A stretch of 63,454 bases of DNA from an uncultured Bacilli bacterium (GTDB taxonomy: Bacteria; Bacillota_I; Bacilli_A; ML615J-28; CAG-313): assembly GCA_934098295.1 (NCBI GenBank), contig CAKONV010000010.1, positions 1 through 63,454 on the forward strand. The letters run 5' to 3'. Below, in pieces: positions 1 through 8,573 of the stretch (positions within the stretch are counted from its first letter, which is position 1; the number at the start of each line of letters is the position of its first letter). The notes below the pieces were generated by a model. That model did not search any database and was not told the origin of the DNA. It was given only the letters and a program-made list of their open reading frames with translations. Position numbers and translations under genes: made by a program.

Positions 1-77
1 TCAAGTTTAAATATTTTCGTTTTACCTGTTTTAAATGAGGAATCGCCATATGTATATTCTATTGGTTTTAATCCTTT
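1..77. repeat. Direct repeat A, left copy (inside rhs)
   Basis: These 77 bases are identical, base for base, to 52318-52394. Identity ends exactly after TCCTTT (72-77), where the second copy switches to leader sequence. The window begins here, so the repeat may extend further left through the rest of rhs. Confidence 0.97.
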
Positions 78-3000
78 ACTAGAAGTAAGGGTGCCATTTA
101 AAGGAATTACATCCATCTCTTTTAATGTATTATGATTATAGTATATTACTCCACTTTGACTGTTTATGGTGTTCGTAAATAAGTATTTATATCCTTCATT
201 ATAGATTCCTTTGTAACTTTCTTTGGTGTGTTGATATTCTCCAATTCCCACATAAAGAATGTCAAATGGCATTTCAAGGTTGTTTGCTGCTTTTGTTACA
301 TTATTATTTTGATAAGTTCCTAGTGATAGCCTACTTACTGATTTTAATATGTTCGTTTGCATACTACTTTCATACAATATTTCATTAACAAAAAGATTCA
401 AATTTGTTTTGTTATCACTAAGCTGTTCTAATTTTATACCTATTAAATTCCATTCTTTTATTCTTATTTTTGTGTTGTGCTTAATTGTTGTGTTACATAT
501 TAATTCTACTGTACCATCATTTGTTATTTTTAAACTTGCTAGTTCTTCCGTCTCATTTCCAAGCGATAAAATGTTAACCCTATTTTGTGTTGATAAAAGT
601 TTATTTACTCTTACCCACATAAATATTTCTTTCCTTGTCTTAAAAGAATTATTCCATTCTTCTTTATTGAATATCGTATTTCCTACTGATTTTTCTATTC
701 TTTTGGCATTTATACTATCTAAAGAATACATAAGAGTGGAAGAGTCTTTAGTAAATCTTAATATGTTTCTATTTAAATCAACATCTTTTACTATTTGAAT
801 GGTATTAAGAATTGGTTCTTCTCCGTATTTAAGATTTGCTTCCCCAAAGATAATATCTTCATTGAAACTATTTTCTAGTCTAGAAAAATAACCACTACTC
901 TTATATTCGCTATATTCATAATCATAAACATAATTATAATTTAAAATCGCATCGTTTAGTTCAATTGATTTTTGTTGGATATTGCCTAAATTATCATAAT
1001 CATTTCTAATGCTTATTTCATTAATTAATTCTTTCTTTGTTCTTTTACCTGCATAATCATATTCATATTCTGTTACGCCTGATGCGTCAATTCTTTTTAT
1101 GATATTATCCGTTTCATCATAACTATAATCCGCAATAGTTGTTAGTTTGTCTTCCTTATCTTTATATTCTATTTTGTTTAATCTTAAAAGTCCATCATAA
1201 CTAAAATTATAAGAAGATAGCGGATATTCTTTACTTTCTATCTTTCCACTATAAAAATTAGATTGTTTATAATAATTATATTTATTTAATATTTTGTTAT
1301 TTAACTTTATTTCTTTAATGTTTCCCCAAAGATCATATGAATTATATTTATATTCACATTTGTTACTTAAAGATATTACTTTGATATTGTCTTTTTCATC
1401 ATAACTGAATTCATGATCGATAATGGAAGTTTCAATATCATAACTTTTCTTTACTATATTATCTCTATTATCATATTTATAATGTTCAACTTCACCATTT
1501 GGATGATTTAATATTTTTATTCTGTTTTTATCATCATATTCATACCTTGTAATGTTGTTATCGTAATCTTTTTCTTGGACTATATTTCCTTTGGAATCAT
1601 TTACTAATTCTTTTTCTAATGTTTTTCCATTTATAGTTGTAATTTTACTTTTCTTTAAGAAATTATTTTCATCATAAGAAAAATAATAATTATTCAAAGA
1701 AGAATCGGTTACTAATATAATATTGCCTAAATCATCATAGGTATATTCATATATTTCTCCCGTTTCGTTAGTTATTCTTTTTATTTTATTTTTCTTGTTA
1801 TATTCTATACCTAAATTGTTTACACCACTTGCTACTTCCGCTAATGTTTTGTTTTCTGTAAATGAATAGTAATTCTCTAGTTCTCCTCGATATAAACCTA
1901 TATCCGTTATTATAAACTCCGATTTCCCTAAATATTTTATACCGACCGTTATCTTATTATAAGAACTTTCCGTTACAATACTATTTATAACTTTTTCGTA
2001 ATTATCGGGATTATTATTGATTTTAAAGCTATATGTTTTATTTTCAAGAATCGAGTAATCTATTTCCATATAGGCGTAACATATATCATTAAGCGTTAAA
2101 TTTACTTTCTTAAAGAACGAAAATGATAGTTCTTCACCTGCTCCACCTGATAAGGCTATTTCTTGTTTTATTTCTTTTATTTTACTAAAATCACCCACTA
2201 TTTTTAAGCCACTATTAAATATTTTATCTAATTGACCATTATTACTAATACCTACAACCATATCATTTTCATCTAAATCGGTTAAATTCCATTTGTCTTT
2301 ATTTTGTTGGAATTTTCCATTTTTAATATAATTGTATCTTTGATATTTGTTGCCTACATTTAAAGAAAAACTTGAAAGTCTAACCTTAGACTTACCCTCT
2401 ATTATGATTGATACTTTAATCGTTGAAACTTCACTTGTAACGTCTATTTCACTAAGTGTTATTTCTTCCCAAATATTCTTAACATCAAATGTTACTATGT
2501 TATCGGTATTATCTATCCTTACATTTACTTTTACTCTTCCTTCTCCTCTTACATAGCCTTGTAAATATAATTTATTATTACTATATTTATTAGTATAATT
2601 TATTGTTTGATAGATGCTAAGTTCATCTTCTGTATCATTTTCTATTCTAAGACCTGTTTTTCCATTATACCCAATACTATCATTTCTTATTTTATCTAAA
2701 CCTAAAAAACTCTTTTCCCAAATAAAACTTTGATCAACTATATCTCCTTCAAAATCACCATTAAGTAGTATATTGTTTTCACTAATTTGTGCCCTACTCT
2801 CCATTACTGCTATTGCTTGCGCACCTATAGAATCATCATTGTATTTTGTGGAAATATTTCTTCCTTTATCATCAACTTTTAAATAACATCTTCCATGCCT
2901 ATTGAAATAATAATTATTAACTCTTCTTAGGTTATTTGTTACTTCTGTTTTATTACCTTCTTTTTCTATGGTTATAAAGTTTGAATAACTATTAGTGTCT

Positions 3001-4310
3001 TTTAAAACATTCGTTACTTTTGTTAATACGCCATTAATGTATTCATATTCATAACCTATTTGCGTTTTATTATCATATGCTCCTATTAACTCATATGGAT
3101 AACTATTATTATATTCATAAATTGCTTCTTCTTGAATCGTTTCTTCTCCTGCTTGATTATTGTTATCACAATATTCAAGTTTTTTAACTAATCGATAATT
3201 TGAAAAGGACTGATATGTAAACTTGATATATCTTTTATTATCATAATTTATTTCTTTAATATTCGAATAATCATCATATGTTATTGTTATTTTGTCTTCA
3301 TCACTACTGATAATTGAAGTAACTTGATAACTTCCATTTCTTACGTAAGTAATAGTATATTTATCTAATATTATTTTTAATAAATATAATTCCTTTGTAA
3401 CATCGTTTACAATATTTGGACATATAAATTCTAGTGCTGATACGTTCTTTTTTATTAATGAGAAATTTTCACCATTATTTAATATATAACTATAATCACT
3501 TATATTTACATATATATCATCATCACTATCAATTTCTAAATGATATTTTTCTTTGGCTTCTTCTTTCGTCATTTTTAAATATATATAAGAATCGTTTAGA
3601 TAATTTATTAGCTCTATGTAGTCTCTAGTTCTTTTTATCTTGTATTCGTAGTCAGAAGTTCCATTTTGACCAAATGCTCCTTTGATTTTTCCATTATAAC
3701 TAGCCTTTAAGCTGACAGGATTTTTCCCACTAGTTGTAATATCTAGAAAATTAAAAAATAAATCCTGAGTATAAAGATCAACCTTACCACTACCTACAAA
3801 TCCTAAATCTTGACTAATTGTTTCATGAAGATAACTTTCATTTTTATTATTATATACTTCACCTATTAATACTTCCTTATTAGTGACGTTTTCTATGTTA
3901 ATATCTATACTACCTTCTGAATAACATCTAATGGCAAAGCTAAGCGTAAAACCATTACTATTTTTATATTTACTAACAAGACTACTAATATCTACATCTA
4001 CCTTGTTTGTTTCATCTTTTTTTAAGACAACAAAGCTAGAATATTGTTCATCTATATAACTACTAATCGTATTTTCATTTATGTAAGTTAAAGAATTTGT
4101 AGAAAGATGAAATAATCCTAGATATGCATCGTTTGTCATATCACTTAATACTACTTTAAAACTAGTTCTACCAAATGTATAATTACTTTCTATTCTTTCA
4201 AATGTAGCCTTTATACATAAGTATGTACATTTTTCTTCTGCTTTAACGATTTTTTTACGGACTATTAGAACACTTGGATTGGAGGATAAATTGTTGTATC
4301 TAATCGGCAT
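1..4310 (-). CDS. Rhs/WapA-like YD-repeat protein, 3' end outside window
   Basis: One uninterrupted minus-strand frame runs from ATG at 4310 to the left edge (1,436 codons, no stop), so the C-terminus is outside the window. I see, in order: an N-terminal beta-rich region (about 1-220) with a DNRLRE-like DISSLVSKYKNSNGFTLSFA stretch; an early YD-type segment near 330-420; a carbohydrate-binding-like jelly roll (about 515-660, starting NGDFEGD); a YD-repeat block about 850-1120 (YTYDDLGNI, YDYAGKR and similar); and a LamG/concanavalin-like domain about 1220-1340. Rhs proteins are large beta-cage carriers whose variable C-terminus is often a toxin; that part is not visible here. There is no signal peptide or membrane segment at the N-terminus. 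The ATG overlaps the stop of the Mur-ligase-like gene by 11 bp, so the two are translationally coupled. Bases 1-77 are duplicated at 52 kb. Confidence 0.88.
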   Translation of the reverse strand, partial: MPIRYNNLSSNPSVLIVRKKIVKAEEKCTYLCIKATFERIESNYTFGRTSFKVVLSDMTNDAYLGLFHLSTNSLTYINENTISSYIDEQYSSFVVLKKDETNKVDVDISSLVSKYKNSNGFTLSFAIRCYSEGSIDINIENVTNKEVLIGEVYNNKNESYLHETISQDLGFVGSGKVDLYTQDLFFNFLDITTSGKNPVSLKASYNGKIKGAFGQNGTSDYEYKIKRTRDYIELINYLNDSYIYLKMTKEEAKEKYHLEIDSDDDIYVNISDYSYILNNGENFSLIKKNVSALEFICPNIVNDVTKELYLLKIILDKYTITYVRNGSYQVTSIISSDEDKITITYDDYSNIKEINYDNKRYIKFTYQSFSNYRLVKKLEYCDNNNQAGEETIQEEAIYEYNNSYPYELIGAYDNKTQIGYEYEYINGVLTKVTNVLKDTNSYSNFITIEKEGNKTEVTNNLRRVNNYYFNRHGRCYLKVDDKGRNISTKYNDDSIGAQAIAVMESRAQISENNILLNGDFEGDIVDQSFIWEKSFLGLDKIRNDSIGYNGKTGLRIENDTEDELSIYQTINYTNKYSNNKLYLQGYVRGEGRVKVNVRIDNTDNIVTFDVKNIWEEITLSEIDVTSEVSTIKVSIIIEGKSKVRLSSFSLNVGNKYQRYNYIKNGKFQQNKDKWNLTDLDENDMVVGISNNGQLDKIFNSGLKIVGDFSKIKEIKQEIALSGGAGEELSFSFFKKVNLTLNDICYAYMEIDYSILENKTYSFKINNNPDNYEKVINSIVTESSYNKITVGIKYLGKSEFIITDIGLYRGELENYYSFTENKTLAEVASGVNNLGIEYNKKNKIKRITNETGEIYEYTYDDLGNIILVTDSSLNNYYFSYDENNFLKKSKITTINGKTLEKELVNDSKGNIVQEKDYDNNITRYEYDDKNRIKILNHPNGEVEHYKYDNRDNIVKKSYDIETSIIDHEFSYDEKDNIKVISLSNKCEYKYNSYDLWGNIKEIKLNNKILNKYNYYKQSNFYSGKIESKEYPLSSYNFSYDGLLRLNKIEYKDKEDKLTTIADYSYDETDNIIKRIDASGVTEYEYDYAGKRTKKELINEISIRNDYDNLGNIQQKSIELNDAILNYNYVYDYEYSEYKSSGYFSRLENSFNEDIIFGEANLKYGEEPILNTIQIVKDVDLNRNILRFTKDSSTLMYSLDSINAKRIEKSVGNTIFNKEEWNNSFKTRKEIFMWVRVNKLLSTQNRVNILSLGNETEELASLKITNDGTVELICNTTIKHNTKIRIKEWNLIGIKLEQLSDNKTNLNLFVNEILYESSMQTNILKSVSRLSLGTYQNNNVTKAANNLEMPFDILYVGIGEYQHTKESYKGIYNEGYKYLFTNTINSQSGVIYYNHNTLKEMDVIPLNGTLTSSKGLKPIEYTYGDSSFKTGKTKIFKL

Positions 4311-5658
4311 TGTCTTTCTCCCTTATTTCTTTATTCACGATTTCTTTATCTAGATACATTTCTACTGACTTTGTATTGTTACAGAAAACTTTTCTATTTC
4401 CTCTGCCACTAATAAATATTACGTCACCTTCTTCAGATTCTTCAATCGCTTTTTTAATTGCTGCTTTTCTATTTTCTATAACTTCATAAGCGATTTTCCC
4501 TTTGATTTCATTTTCTTGACTACTTAATAGTTCACTTACATTTGAACTAGCGTAATCGTTAGTGGTAATATAAATTTTATCGGCATTTTTTATAAAATAA
4601 CTATATGCCCATCTCATTGATTCATTTACATAGTTTTTAAAGTTTTCATCTTTATATTCACTTAGCCAACTATTAAATCCATTCCCAAATGATCCTGTAA
4701 TTAATATTATATTATTAATTTTATTATTTTCTTTATACCTTTTTAAAATCTCTAAATGCGGTGTACAAGTTACTGATATAATTATTGTCCTACCATTGTA
4801 TTTTATTACTTCATCCCTACCTGGTATTTTAATCTCTTCAAGAAGTTGATTGAACTTTGAATCTTCCATCTCTCCAAGGCTATCCAAAATCGCATATGCT
4901 AAAGTTATGTTTAAGGCATTAAATGGCATTATTAGATTTGTATGACATTCTACATCTTTTGTTTTTGTCTTTATATTAAAATTTAATCCTTCAAGACTAT
5001 CAAATTCTTTTGTTCCTTGGTGTAACATATAATCTATTTTTTCATCTTCTACACCTTTTACTCTTGCTACATACTCTGATGATACTACCTTATATGGTTT
5101 ATTATTTTGGCTAATTAATTCTTCTAATAATTCTTTTTCTGTTAACGTATAAATACATGTACAGTCATCTTCATCATCAAAAGTAAAAAATGATTTTTTT
5201 ATATTTACATATTCTTCTTCAGTATAAGATAAGGTATTATGTTTTGGTACTATGTTTGTTAGAGCTCTAATACTAAATGGAATTCCTTCTATATACCCTT
5301 TTTCAATGGTTCTTTCATTTATTTCTAATATTAAATAATCAGCTCTTTCTTTTATTGCTCCATCTATAGCGTTAATTAATGATGTTTCATTAAATATTGG
5401 TATGTCAACTTCACTATTTTTATCATAATTGCTAATTTCTAAATCAATACCACAACTTGCAAATAATACACTCTTTAAGCCGATACTTTTCAAATACTCA
5501 TGAACTATTAATGCTGTTGTAGTTTTTCCATTACTTCCTGTTATTCCAACGATTTTTAAATTTGTATTTTTTCTTTCCCTTTTTTCTATATATTCATCAT
5601 GTGGAAACTGACTTTTTAATTCATTTAATTTTTGTTCTAATTTTAAAAAGTTACTCAT
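4300..5658 (-). CDS. Mur-ligase-like ATP-dependent amide ligase (MurE-type core, no N-terminal domain)
   Basis: A 452-residue protein with the Mur ligase ATP-binding core: P-loop GITGSNGKTTT at 38-48, a FNALNITLAYAIL motif, PGRDEVI (compare PGRxE of MurE), TPHLEIL in place of the MurE HTPD region, and C-terminal GDVIFISGRGNRKV. The family joins an amino acid or peptide to a carboxylate using ATP. The usual N-terminal UDP-sugar-binding domain is absent, since the P-loop lies about 40 residues from the start, and the DNPR substrate motif of MurE is replaced by NDYASSN. It is therefore unlikely to be the housekeeping MurE; substrate unknown. It starts 4 bp after the fibre-like gene, with GGAG in the end of that gene as ribosome site, and overlaps rhs by 11 bp, so it belongs to the Rhs cassette. 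It could modify a peptide, cell wall or the Rhs protein. Confidence 0.85.
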   Translation of the reverse strand: MSNFLKLEQKLNELKSQFPHDEYIEKRERKNTNLKIVGITGSNGKTTTALIVHEYLKSIGLKSVLFASCGIDLEISNYDKNSEVDIPIFNETSLINAIDGAIKERADYLILEINERTIEKGYIEGIPFSIRALTNIVPKHNTLSYTEEEYVNIKKSFFTFDDEDDCTCIYTLTEKELLEELISQNNKPYKVVSSEYVARVKGVEDEKIDYMLHQGTKEFDSLEGLNFNIKTKTKDVECHTNLIMPFNALNITLAYAILDSLGEMEDSKFNQLLEEIKIPGRDEVIKYNGRTIIISVTCTPHLEILKRYKENNKINNIILITGSFGNGFNSWLSEYKDENFKNYVNESMRWAYSYFIKNADKIYITTNDYASSNVSELLSSQENEIKGKIAYEVIENRKAAIKKAIEESEEGDVIFISGRGNRKVFCNNTKSVEMYLDKEIVNKEIREKDNAD

Positions 5659-5662
5659 ATTC

Positions 5663-6379
5663 TTATTCTCCTGGCCCTGACGGTTTTATCATTGTTACAT
5701 TTATATTAATCGATCCTATATATTTACTACAAGAATAATCCTTATAGATTAATAGTTTCACTACAAAATTTTTTGGTGTTCCAGGAGTTAAAATTACTCC
5801 ATTTATATATATAGTTAAACTCATTTTATATTTATTATCTTCATCATTTGTTATTACACTGTTCACTTTTACATCTTTTTGTATAGCTCCATCATTTGTT
5901 GTACCTCTAAAGTATAATGGTTCATCTGAAATTATATAAAAACTTGGACTTTGAAATTGATGACCATATTCATCTACTGTTAAAGTAATGTTACTATTAG
6001 TTGCTTTTATATTACACCAATTTGCCTCATAAGTAGTATCTACATTTGGTACCAAAAGGGGAGCATCAACTCCTAAATGGTGCCAACTATATAACACTTT
6101 ATAATATTTATAATCATTATCACTTTTAGTATTTGATATATCTATAAATGGTACTTCTAAAATACTGCCTGGCACTTGTTTAGTGTTATTTTCACTAAAA
6201 TTTATGTTTACATATTTTAATACTGTAATTATTTTTGTGACATCCTTACCATCTATTTTTAAATTATCATTGTTTTCTGTCTCTTCTGTTATAAAATATA
6301 ATATATCATTACTATACTCAGATAAATTATTGAATTCTTCTTTTGTCCCAATCCATGTTATTTGTTGCTTATTATTCAT
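5663..6379 (-). CDS. Phage-fibre/baseplate-like surface protein, first gene of the Rhs cassette
   Basis: A 238-residue protein without signal peptide or membrane segment. Its first 30 residues (ITWIGTKEEFNNL, then DILYFITEE) resemble the short N-terminal module of many phage tail-fibre and baseplate proteins, which read 'W.GT..EY..L....DTLYFIT'. The remainder is beta-rich, threonine/asparagine-rich and of no family I recognise; it looks like one or two beta-sandwich domains. A good AAAGGAAC ribosome site precedes the ATG. It is the first of three tightly packed genes (fibre-like, Mur-ligase-like, Rhs). I infer a structural or adaptor role, such as attaching the Rhs protein to a particle or cell surface, mainly from the N-terminal resemblance. 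Confidence 0.6.
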   Translation of the reverse strand: MNNKQQITWIGTKEEFNNLSEYSNDILYFITEETENNDNLKIDGKDVTKIITVLKYVNINFSENNTKQVPGSILEVPFIDISNTKSDNDYKYYKVLYSWHHLGVDAPLLVPNVDTTYEANWCNIKATNSNITLTVDEYGHQFQSPSFYIISDEPLYFRGTTNDGAIQKDVKVNSVITNDEDNKYKMSLTIYINGVILTPGTPKNFVVKLLIYKDYSCSKYIGSININVTMIKPSGPGE

Positions 6380-6413
6380 TTTTTGTTCCTTTCTTTTTTA
6401 ATTCATCGTTTAT

Positions 6414-6435
6414 ATCATTTAATTAATTAAATGAT
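6414..6435. repeat. Perfect 22-bp AT-rich palindrome
   Basis: The two 11-base arms (ATCATTTAATT and its complement) meet without a spacer. It lies 35-56 bases upstream of the fibre-like gene start, between the leader terminator and the ribosome site. It could be an operator for a dimeric regulator or an RNA hairpin in the 5' UTR. It is absent from the 52-kb copy, which lost this segment. Confidence 0.6.
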
Positions 6436-6540
6436 GGAATTAAAAATAAAGATTAGTTTACCATAAAAAATAAATAATTTTTGATATGAATCTTTTAACA
6501 TTTATTTCTTTTTCTCCTTTCCTAACTGCCTTTAAAAATG

Positions 6541-6570
6541 AAAAAACTTCTAAGAGATTTATCTTAGAAG
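6541..6570 (-). terminator. Leader terminator/attenuator of the Rhs cassette
   Basis: Read on the minus strand, a perfect 9-bp stem (CTTCTAAGA / TCTTAGAAG, 6-base loop) is followed by six U residues. It lies about 50 bases downstream of the expected start of the 6627-6656 promoter, so most transcripts would stop after about 80 nt. An upstream TCTTAG (about 6605-6612) could pair with the 5' arm and prevent the hairpin, the layout of an attenuator. It is conserved in the 52-kb copy at 52415-52444. Confidence 0.72.
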
Positions 6571-6626
6571 TTATGTTAGTTATCTTTATTTTTTAAAACA
6601 ATCACCCTAAGAATATATCTAATCAT

Positions 6627-6656
6627 ATTCTATCAATTGTTAAAGGTTATTGTCAA
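6627..6656 (-). promoter_or_regulatory. Sigma-A promoter of the Rhs cassette leader
   Basis: On the minus strand TTGACA (6656-6651), an 18-bp spacer and TAGAAT (6632-6627). Expected start of transcription is near 6620. The same promoter is present at 52501-52530 upstream of the Rhs fragment. Confidence 0.7.
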
Positions 6657-6755
6657 GAAAAGAGATAATTTATATTTTTTAAGTGAAAAGGATTTTTATA
6701 ATAAAAACCAAGATGGATATAACTATACTAATTGCTGATCCAATAAGATACCATT

Positions 6756-7639
6756 TTAATAGTTTTTTGATTTTTCTTTAGAGTATTTTTTTATTTCGTT
6801 TTGCCAGAAACATGTAAAGATTAAACCTAGAATACCACCGAAAAGACCTATTAAAAATGATAATATACCTTTGTTACTTGTATAATCACTATTGTTTTTA
6901 GGTATATTGTAGGAAGAATTATTTACTAATGTTGCTGAAATGCTCATAGATGATCCAATTACTACTAGTAATGATCCTAATAACCTCACCCAATTATATT
7001 TTGATATTACATTGGAAAGTAGTGAGTATCCCTTGATGTATTCAACGTTTGAGTTATTTGTGATAGTGTTAGTTATGGAAGTTGCTACTAATATGGAAAT
7101 AATATAAATAATAAAACCGACACTAATTAGTATTATTTCTAATGTTGGTTTTCTTTTTTCTTTCTTTAGATTGTTACAGATTAAATAACTAAAAGTGGCT
7201 ATAAACCCAATACCAATAGTATTAAAAATTACTAATGGATAAGGCATTATAAAACTAGTAATGGAACTACCAAATAATTCTGCTAAAATGTTTTTTTGGT
7301 TTAAAATGATAATCAACATTTCTATATAATATACGATTAAATACCATGCTCCGGTTTTCATTAGAACCATGGAAGCTCTTTTCAATTTGTTAACTTTATC
7401 AGTGTTTGTATTAACATTCTCTTGCGTAGGAACAAATGTATCTTGTTCATCATTTGCCAAATAATCGATTGTTGTGTTAAAATAATTGGCTAATATTTTA
7501 ATTTTATCCAAATTTGGTAAACATTGTCAGTTTCCCATTTTAATACAACTTGCCTAGATACTCCTAAATCAAGAGCCAGTTGTTCTTGAGAAATGTTTTT
7601 AGCTGTTCTAAGTTCATAAATCTTTTGTCCGATTGCCAT
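6756..7639 (-). pseudogene. HTH_3 (XRE-type) regulator with membrane domain, frameshifted
   Basis: The minus-strand ATG at 7639 begins a standard lambda-repressor-type HTH (MAIGQKIYELRTAKNISQEQ, then LALDLGVSRQVVLKWETDN). The frame is lost near 7512-7518 and reaches a stop within about 10 codons. The continuation expected of the family (YP-NLDKIKILANYFNTTIDYL) is in a neighbouring frame, open to 6756. Restoring one C after TAC would rejoin them. The second part (251 codons from a TTG) has a Thr/Asn linker and about five hydrophobic segments. Such HTH-membrane proteins are sensors or regulators of adjacent genes. Unless the shift is a sequencing error or the halves are made separately, the gene is inactive. 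Confidence 0.82.
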
Positions 7640-7757
7640 ATTTATTTTCTTCTTTCTAACTTTTTATTTGTGAGAAAATTATAACAAATTGTTAATGTCT
7701 TTACAACCTATTTTAACTTGAAGATTCTCAACTTGTAGTTGCATATTAAAATAGAAC

Positions 7758-8414
7758 TTAAATATCAATAATATCTTTGTAATCGGTTATGTACATATCA
7801 GCTATTTTTTTCTTTTGTTCTTCGTCTTGACAAGTTTCTTCATATACAGCGACGCATTTAAAGCCAGCCTCTTTAGCTGTTTTTAGTGCCAATAATAAGT
7901 CTTCAAAAACAGCACATTCATTAACATTTAATTTTAATTTTTTAGCAGATGCTAAATATATATCGGGTTTTTCTTTTCCATGTTTAAATAGTGATACATC
8001 TAAAATAAAGTCAAAGTAATCATAGATACCATTATTTATTAAACATGATTTATAACAGTCTTCATCATTAGCTGTAGCAGCACAAAGGTGTATTCCTTCT
8101 TCTTTGGCATGTTTCAAAAATTCTTTTGCATAGGGTTTTAATTTAACTTCGTTTGCATAGTGACTAAGTACGGCATTTTTCCATTCTTTGATTATATCTT
8201 CTTTTTTCTCATTTGGAAAATAGTTATTAATAGTATAATCAGCAGCTTTATCTAGTCCCAAATGTCCTATTGCTTCTGCATAACCATCTGGTAGTTTTTT
8301 ATTTCTTTTTAAAAAGAATTCCTTATCAACTTCATGCCAAATTGAACAAGAATCAAATAATGTACCATCTAAATCAAATATTATTCCTTTTATTATGTTT
8401 CCGTTTATTTTCAT
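7758..8414 (-). CDS. HAD-superfamily phosphatase, beta-phosphoglucomutase-like
   Basis: A 218-residue cytoplasmic protein with all four HAD motifs: DLDGTLFDS near residue 14 (nucleophile Asp and acid/base Asp), ATAND (motif II Thr), KHGKEKPD (motif III Lys) and VFEDLLLAL (motif IV, with one of the usual acidic pair present). The helical cap follows motif I, as in the beta-phosphoglucomutase/phosphoglycolate phosphatase subfamily. Substrate cannot be assigned. The ribosome site is weak. It is a single gene between the HTH pseudogene and the beta-propeller operon. Confidence 0.88.
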   Translation of the reverse strand: MKINGNIIKGIIFDLDGTLFDSCSIWHEVDKEFFLKRNKKLPDGYAEAIGHLGLDKAADYTINNYFPNEKKEDIIKEWKNAVLSHYANEVKLKPYAKEFLKHAKEEGIHLCAATANDEDCYKSCLINNGIYDYFDFILDVSLFKHGKEKPDIYLASAKKLKLNVNECAVFEDLLLALKTAKEAGFKCVAVYEETCQDEEQKKKIADMYITDYKDIIDI

Positions 8415-8524
8415 ATTTATTATTATCTTTCTTTTTAATTTACTTTCTAATTATATCATATTGATTAAATTAAACCAAATTTTATGCCATTACTATTTTA
8501 TTTTTTTCTTTATATTTAATTTGA

Positions 8525-8554
8525 TAAAAAAAAGCACATTTATAAAATGCACTT
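8525..8554 (-). terminator. Terminator after the beta-propeller gene
   Basis: On the minus strand a 10-bp stem (AAGTGCATTT paired with AAATGTGCTT through two G-U pairs) is followed by seven or more U residues. The wobble pairs form only in minus-strand RNA, which fits termination of the gene ending at 8574. Confidence 0.8.
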
Positions 8555-8573
8555 TTTTATTAAATATTATTTT

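Larger units (their letters stand above)
6515..6673. repeat. Direct repeat B, left copy (leader region)
   Basis: This 159-bp stretch matches 52389-52547 without gaps and with two mismatches that I can see (g/a near 6528 and near 6540). It carries the promoter and leader terminator. Its left end TCCTTT (6515-6520) is the exact point where the 52-kb copy joins rhs sequence. Confidence 0.95.
6380..6755. other. Intergenic control region of the Rhs cassette
   Basis: No coding sequence is evident in these 376 bases. From right to left on the minus strand it holds a sigma-A-type promoter (6627-6656), a leader ending in an intrinsic terminator (6541-6570), the repeat shared with 52.4 kb (6515-6673), and a perfect 22-bp palindrome (6414-6435) just before the fibre-gene ribosome site. 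The terminator may also end transcription from the HTH pseudogene. Confidence 0.7.

Noticed and set aside
349..4080. Plus-strand open frames at 349-798, 2347-2556 and 3434-3628
   Set aside because: They lie opposite the continuous 1,436-codon Rhs frame, are hydrophobic by antisense bias, and lack ribosome sites.
6575..6626. A 16-codon leader peptide in repeat B (MIRYILRVIVLKNKDN)
   Set aside because: Its ATG lies between the -10 box and the expected transcript start, so it would not be in the mRNA; no ribosome site precedes it.
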